Shown here piece by piece: positions 60,312 to 64,000 of a stretch of 64,000 nucleotides of DNA. The stretch comes from Acetobacteraceae bacterium. GTDB taxonomy: Bacteria > Pseudomonadota > Alphaproteobacteria > Acetobacterales > Acetobacteraceae. The translations under genes and the position numbers were made by a program. The stretch covers positions 1 to 64,000 of the forward strand of contig JAMXLO010000147.1 of assembly GCA_024280945.1 (NCBI GenBank), read 5' to 3'. Position 1 is the stretch's first letter. Each line of letters starts with the position of its first letter. The notes beneath the pieces are model-generated. The model made no database searches. It was not told the origin of the DNA and saw only the letters and a list, made by a program, of their open reading frames with translations.

Positions 60312-61568
60312 ATGGCCGAGCCTGCTGAAGCTGCTGTCCGCGCCGAGGTTCGCGCCTGGCTCGAGGCGAACTGGAACCCGGACTACGGCCTGGTGGAGTG
60401 GCGCAACAAGCTGATCGACAGCGGCTGGGGCGTGCCGTCCTGGCCGAAGCCGTGGTTCGGCCGCGAGCTGCCGATGGCGCTGGAGATGGCGGTCGAGGAG
60501 GAGATGCAGCGGATCGGCGCGGTCGGCGTCGCCAAGACGGGCATCAGGCGGCTGGCGGCCGCGACGCTGCTGGCGCACGGCAGCGAGGATCAGAAGCGGC
60601 GGTTCCTGCGCCGCAGCCTGACCGGCGAGGACACGTGGTGCCAGTTGTTCAGCGAACCCGGCTCGGGGTCCGACCTGGCGGGGGCGACGACGCGGGCGGA
60701 ATTCAAGGGCAACCGCTGGGTGATCAACGGGCAGAAGGTGTGGACCACCAGCGCGCATCATGCCGACTGGGGCCTGCTGCTGGCGCGCACCGACTGGGAC
60801 AAGCCGAAGCATCAGGGGCTGTCGTATTTCGTGCTCGATATCCACCAGCCCGGGGTGGAGGTGCGGCCGCTGCGGCAGATGAACGGGTATGCGTCGTTCA
60901 ACCAGGTGTTCTTTACCGATGCCGAGGTGCCGCCGGAGAACCTGGTGGGTGAGGTGGGGCGCGGCTGGGCGGTGGCCACCACGACGCTGATGCACGAGCG
61001 GCGCGGCGCGGACGGCATCTCGCGCTGGGGCAAATCGTCGGACCGGCCAGGGCGCGTGTACGAGGAGGAGCGGGCGGAAAACGCCACGGTGATGGAGCCA
61101 TACAAGTGGTATCCGCAGCGGGCGGGCCGCGCCGATCTGGTGGTCGAACGGGCCAAGGCGACGGGCCGGATCAACGATCCGGTGGTGCGGCAGGAGATCG
61201 CCAGGCTGCTGATCCTGGCGAAGACGGCGGAGTGGACCGCGCGACGGGCGCGGGCCGCACAGCTGCAGGGCAGGCCGCCGGGGCCGGAGGGATCGCTGGG
61301 CAAGCTGGTGGGAAGCCACGTGGCTCGGGCGGCGGCACGGGTCCACACGCTGATCACCGGCGCGGATGCCATGCTGGCCGGCGATGATGCGCCGATGGAC
61401 GGACTGATCGCCGAGATTCTCATCAGTGTGCCGGCCGGGTCGATCGCCGGGGGCACTGACGAGATTCAGCGCAACATCATCTCGGAGCGCGTGCTTGGCA
61501 TGCCGAAGGAGCCGCGGACGGACAACGACCGGCCGTTCCGCGACGTGCCGAAGAACCTGGTGGTGTAG
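60312..61568 (+). CDS. Acyl-CoA dehydrogenase (large partner)
   Basis: This 418-residue dehydrogenase starts at ATG 60312 (CGGAGG 5 nt upstream; the ATG at 60309 is a poorer choice). Motifs are WLEANWNPDYGLVEWRNKLI, GWGVPSWPKPWFGRELPMAL, CQLFSEPGSGSDLAGATTRA, WVINGQKVWTTSAHHADWGL and a C-terminal GGTDEIQRNIISERVLG. The long N-terminal region and GSGSDLA block fit the large subunit of bacterial two-component dehydrogenases. The preceding gene is the shorter partner. Substrate unknown. Confidence 0.92.
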   Translation: MAEPAEAAVRAEVRAWLEANWNPDYGLVEWRNKLIDSGWGVPSWPKPWFGRELPMALEMAVEEEMQRIGAVGVAKTGIRRLAAATLLAHGSEDQKRRFLRRSLTGEDTWCQLFSEPGSGSDLAGATTRAEFKGNRWVINGQKVWTTSAHHADWGLLLARTDWDKPKHQGLSYFVLDIHQPGVEVRPLRQMNGYASFNQVFFTDAEVPPENLVGEVGRGWAVATTTLMHERRGADGISRWGKSSDRPGRVYEEERAENATVMEPYKWYPQRAGRADLVVERAKATGRINDPVVRQEIARLLILAKTAEWTARRARAAQLQGRPPGPEGSLGKLVGSHVARAAARVHTLITGADAMLAGDDAPMDGLIAEILISVPAGSIAGGTDEIQRNIISERVLGMPKEPRTDNDRPFRDVPKNLVV

Positions 61569-61615
61569 GATCAGCTTCGTCTCATTGTCGTGTTTTCCGA
61601 GACGCTGTCGCACGA

Positions 61616-62314
61616 TCAGGCGGCCAGTGGTGGCCGGTCCTGGCGGAAGGCGCGAACCAACGGGCTGTTGCCGGCGAGCAGTTCGGTGATCACCGAGGCG
61701 TCGGGCGGCGGGAAGCTGAGGCTTACGGGCAGGCCGCCGGCATCGAGCACCGCGGCGGCGCGGTCGGGATAGAGGGTGACGTAGCGCTCGGCCGGGGTCA
61801 TGGCGCCGTATTCCAGCCTGGGCGGGCTGGCGGCGCGGGGTGCGGCGGCCGCGGGGGCAGTTGGCTCTGGCGCCGGTTCGGCAGGGGCAGCGGGTTCGGG
61901 CGGCGAGACGGAGCGGAACCAATAGCCGGCGCGCTGCATGGCGGCGGGACGGGCGGCGTCCTCGGCCTTCTGCCGTTCGGCCTGCATGCGCAGGAGCGTG
62001 CGGATGGCACTGTCCGCCTGGCGCATCATGGAGGCGGCCTGGGCACGGCAGCGGCGGACGGTTTCGGGGTCGGCTCCGGAGCAGGAGGCGGCCTGCAGTG
62101 CATCGCGAGCGTGGAACTGGGCGGAGACCGCCTGCACTGCGACGTCCGCCTCGGCGGCGTTCTCCGGCACGAGGTGGGCGGCACTGGTCATGGCGTGCTG
62201 CTCGCGGATGGCGCGGCTTTCCGGGGTGCCGTCGGGCGGCGGGGGCAGCGAGCGGCAGAGTTCGGCGTAGATCTGGCGGGCAATGGTGTCTGGGATGTTG
62301 GGAATGGGGGACAT
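61616..62314 (-). CDS. Hypothetical protein, Ala/Pro-rich middle
   Basis: This 232-residue protein has an N-terminal helical part (RQIYAELCRSLPPPPDGTPE and RAIREQHAMTSAAHLVPENA) with cysteines in AASCSGADPETVRRCRAQAA. A Pro/Ala-rich linker at about 140-170 follows, and then a C-terminal block MTPAERYVTLYPDRAAAVLD with SVITELLAGNSPLVRAFRQD. The two ordered ends around a disordered linker suggest a real protein. No family was recognised, though the AERYxxLYPDRA block looks like a recurring short motif in related genomes. It is convergent with the large dehydrogenase gene. Confidence 0.75.
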   Translation of the reverse strand: MSPIPNIPDTIARQIYAELCRSLPPPPDGTPESRAIREQHAMTSAAHLVPENAAEADVAVQAVSAQFHARDALQAASCSGADPETVRRCRAQAASMMRQADSAIRTLLRMQAERQKAEDAARPAAMQRAGYWFRSVSPPEPAAPAEPAPEPTAPAAAAPRAASPPRLEYGAMTPAERYVTLYPDRAAAVLDAGGLPVSLSFPPPDASVITELLAGNSPLVRAFRQDRPPLAA

Positions 62315-62635
62315 GATGCGGTCCGTTGGCAGCGGGCGAAATGGAGGGAGTCTACGACGTTAGTATTGCTATCGTCAACAGGTGTTTTCATTGACAGTCC
62401 GGCCGGGCGTGTTGACGGGACCGCAAATTGGAATGACTGACCGAAGAACTGCCCGCCTGGGTGAAACCACCACATTGGGGCACTTTAGTTAGCGTCTGGA
62501 ATCGCCGGTGATATCGCCAAGATAGCTACCATCATGTCTATCGTGTCGGTGTTGTTTAGCCGCGCTGGGGATGGATGGTATGAAGCTGGATGACCTGTAG
62601 CCATCGAATGGACAACGGTAAAACAGGAGGAACAA
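62315..62635. other. Divergent intergenic region, no supported gene
   Basis: About 320 bp between the starts of the hypothetical protein gene and the GFA gene. It has lower GC than the dehydrogenase genes. It should hold both promoters, but none was identified. No repeat or RNA was seen. Confidence 0.45.
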
Positions 62636-63046
62636 ATGGCTGAATTGAATGGCGGTTGCCTCTGTGGTGCGGTTCGCTACACAACCAACGCGGTACCGGA
62701 GTTCGTCGGTTTGTGCCACTGTACCGACTGCCAGAAACACACCGGCAGTGCGTTTGCGATCATGGTGCGCCTGCCCAAGACGGCACTCCAAATCCAGGGA
62801 CCGATCAAGACATTCAGCAAACTCGGCGATAGCGGTAATCCGATCCTCCGCCATTTTTGTCCAGAATGCGGCTCATCCATTGCCGACGAACCAACAGCGC
62901 GACCGGGGATGATCAATCTCAATGCTGGCACCCTCGACGATCCGAGCTTGGTCGTTCCTACGCTGGAGATTTATTGCGACAGCGCTCTGCCCTGGGTCCA
63001 ACTAGCAGGTATGCAACGCTTTGCGCGAACCCTTAGACCGGTATAG
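62636..63046 (+). CDS. GFA-family zinc-binding protein (CENP-V/GFA fold)
   Basis: This 136-residue protein has the GFA zinc-binding cysteines: [28 protein letters not shown] and [11 protein letters not shown]. It starts [12 protein letters not shown] behind an AACAGGAGGAAC ribosome-binding site. The family is named after glutathione-dependent formaldehyde-activating enzyme, but most members have no tested activity, and a role as a general small-molecule binder or glutathione-linked lyase is possible. Its 3' end abuts and overlaps a truncated DNA methyltransferase on the other strand. Confidence 0.9.
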   Translation: MAELNGGCLCGAVRYTTNAVPEFVGLCHCTDCQKHTGSAFAIMVRLPKTALQIQGPIKTFSKLGDSGNPILRHFCPECGSSIADEPTARPGMINLNAGTLDDPSLVVPTLEIYCDSALPWVQLAGMQRFARTLRPV

Positions 63047-63265
63047 CGCTGTCGCACTCGCGCTGGGTTTGCGTTTGCGCCAAAACACCGGGCCGTTCCG
63101 TTGCACTGCAACCTTGCCACTGAGGCCGACACCATATGGTGGATCGGTAACTAACGCATCCAGTTCGGAAAGTGTCGGCAACGTTTCACGGCAATCACCC
63201 AAGTAAAGGGTGGCATTGCCTATCTGTTCGCCCCGTAATAGCTCATGCGTGGCCGATAATCTCAT
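63002..63265 (-). pseudogene. DNA methyltransferase, N-terminal fragment
   Basis: The frame starts at ATG 63265 with [20 protein letters not shown], then [20 protein letters not shown] and [18 protein letters not shown]. The TDPPYG motif and the YLGDCRE block identify an N4-cytosine or N6-adenine methyltransferase. After about 58 residues the sequence becomes unrelated (Ser/Arg-rich) and runs into the GFA gene to a stop at 63002. The rest of the enzyme, including the AdoMet motif, is missing. It is a truncated remnant. Confidence 0.65.
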
Positions 63266-63790
63266 GCTTCTGATAGACTAGTCTATCCTTATGCTATGTG
63301 GGGACTGCATGAGAGTTTTCAGACTGAAAACCGCTGCGTAGCGGCCAGTCTCAATCTTGGGATATTCAACTCGCGCGAGAAATCACAATCCGAAGTTACG
63401 ATGCAAGTACCGGAAACCCGACAATGAAGGTTGTATCAAGACGGGAGATGAGATTGCGATTCATCCGCCGTCTTCTGTCAGCGAATGCCAGCTACCGCGC
63501 CTTATCCACAACAGCTTTGAAGACCAGTGGCGGGTTAACGTATATCCGACTTCTGCGATCATAGAGACCGAAAACCTGATTCCCGATAAGCAGCAGCCCG
63601 AGTGAACGGTACCCACCAACACCCATCTTCGAACACGGGTAGTGGGGCATTCCTGGTGACTCACATTAAAGGCAAGCACCACGACAATGGTGACAAATGC
63701 CTGGTGCAATCCGCTGCTGCCTCCATCGCGGAGCGCGCCCGTGCAATACCCACGCTTCAGGCAAGAGCAGCGGATCGTAACAGCGGCGGT
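63266..63790. other. Intergenic, no supported gene
   Basis: About 525 bp of lower-GC sequence. A plus-strand frame (63357-63605) and some minus-strand frames are open but show no family signature. An inverted run AGACTAGTCT is present near 63278. It may be decayed DNA from the event that truncated the methyltransferase. Confidence 0.4.
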
Positions 63791-64000
63791 TCAGTCGGCT
63801 GGCAGCAGGTAGGCGGGATACGGACCGTGCGGCAGGGTCTCGGTCTTCAGCGGCACCGGCGTGCCCAGCCAGAGAGCCTGACTGGTGTGGTCCTCGTACT
63901 CGTCGTTGGTGAGAGGATGCACCAGGATGTCCAGGCCTTCGCGGTTGAACATCAACCACTGCACGACGCTGTCGAATGCGGGCGTCCTGAAGATGACCTG
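63791..64000 (-). CDS. DOPA 4,5-dioxygenase-like protein (5' part beyond window edge)
   Basis: The last 69 codons of a minus-strand gene are visible, ending at a TGA at 63791. They read QVIFRTPAFDSVVQWLMFNR, EGLDILVHPLTNDEYEDHTS, QALWLGTPVPLKTETLPHGP and end AYLLPAD. The pattern VHPLTxDxxxDHTxxALWLGxPxPL matches the aromatic-ring-opening DOPA 4,5-dioxygenase-like family, which uses conserved histidines. The start and any neighbours are outside the window. Physiological substrate unknown. Confidence 0.75.
   Translation of the reverse strand, partial: QVIFRTPAFDSVVQWLMFNREGLDILVHPLTNDEYEDHTSQALWLGTPVPLKTETLPHGPYPAYLLPAD

Noticed and set aside
59064-61922. 952-codon minus-strand frame opposite the two acyl-CoA dehydrogenase genes
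   Set aside because: High GC third positions keep the antisense frame open; the sequence is His/Arg/Gln-rich and has no domain.
1-64000. CRISPR arrays, rRNA genes and intact transposases
   Set aside because: No regularly spaced repeats, no rRNA-like sequence, and no complete transposase frame were seen on either strand.

Overview
The window is GC-rich and carries a gene set typical of an alphaproteobacterium of the Rhodospirillales, most likely the Acetobacteraceae. The markers are Hda next to ppk1, purM-purN beside a CDP-alcohol phosphatidyltransferase gene, HpnK (hopanoid-type deacetylase), a K+-independent H+-pyrophosphatase, the short aa3-oxidase subunit IV, and an acyltransferase-waaA-lpxK lipid A/Kdo cluster. 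This placement rests on family recognition and gene order, not on a database search. No rRNA, CRISPR array or intact transposase was seen. One tRNA (Tyr, GTA) is present.

Layout. 0-6 kb: ppk1 (cut by the left edge), hda, a DoxX protein, an AI-2E-type permease and a PgsA-like gene on the minus strand, divergent from purM-purN. 6-15 kb: a CBS protein, a ClC transporter with CBS domains, a chemotaxis-receptor remnant, a COX IV-like peptide, hpnK, hppA, a sugar-nucleotide epimerase, a K+ channel and a TauE/SafE permease. 15-25 kb: parE behind a small leader ORF, a sigma-54 activator, a Wza-like export lipoprotein, a coiled-coil protein, a secreted protein and an M20 amidohydrolase. 25-28.5 kb: a Gln-rich lipoprotein, a small iron-permease-family protein, and a possible stress module of vWA, TerB and UPF0114 genes. 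28.4-32.6 kb: two tandem MetE-like paralogues, repeats and an ABC-F ATPase. 32.9-34.3 kb: an apparent toxin/immunity pair. 34.4-39.2 kb: a NitT/TauT-type ABC importer in one operon with a CaiB-type CoA-transferase. 39-45.2 kb: msrQ, aat, a glyoxalase-fold protein, CsbD, and a flavoprotein plus ATP-grasp pair that looks like a small biosynthetic module. 45-48.2 kb: small secreted proteins and a degraded stretch (resolvase tail, broken ORFs) ending at tRNA-Tyr. 48.4-53 kb: a proline-racemase-family dehydratase and the HAD/lpxK/waaA/acyltransferase operon. 53-62.3 kb: an EmrAB-type pump, an MsbA-type exporter, and three acyl-CoA dehydrogenase-fold genes. 62.3-64 kb: a hypothetical protein, a GFA-family protein, a truncated DNA methyltransferase and a partial DOPA dioxygenase-like gene.

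The most notable points are: (1) two copies, 27 kb apart, of a roughly 162-bp element made of two consecutive hairpins, one of which supplies the stop codon of a flavoprotein gene; (2) an overlapping toxin-tip/DUF4279 pair, possibly using a CTG start; (3) the flavoprotein/ATP-grasp pair; (4) a 12-bp in-frame repeat that multiplies the start codons of an ABC ATPase; (5) a leader ORF that overlaps the parE start; (6) a GC-rich palindromic repeat that lies in or next to coding ends at three loci. Functions beyond family level are inference throughout.
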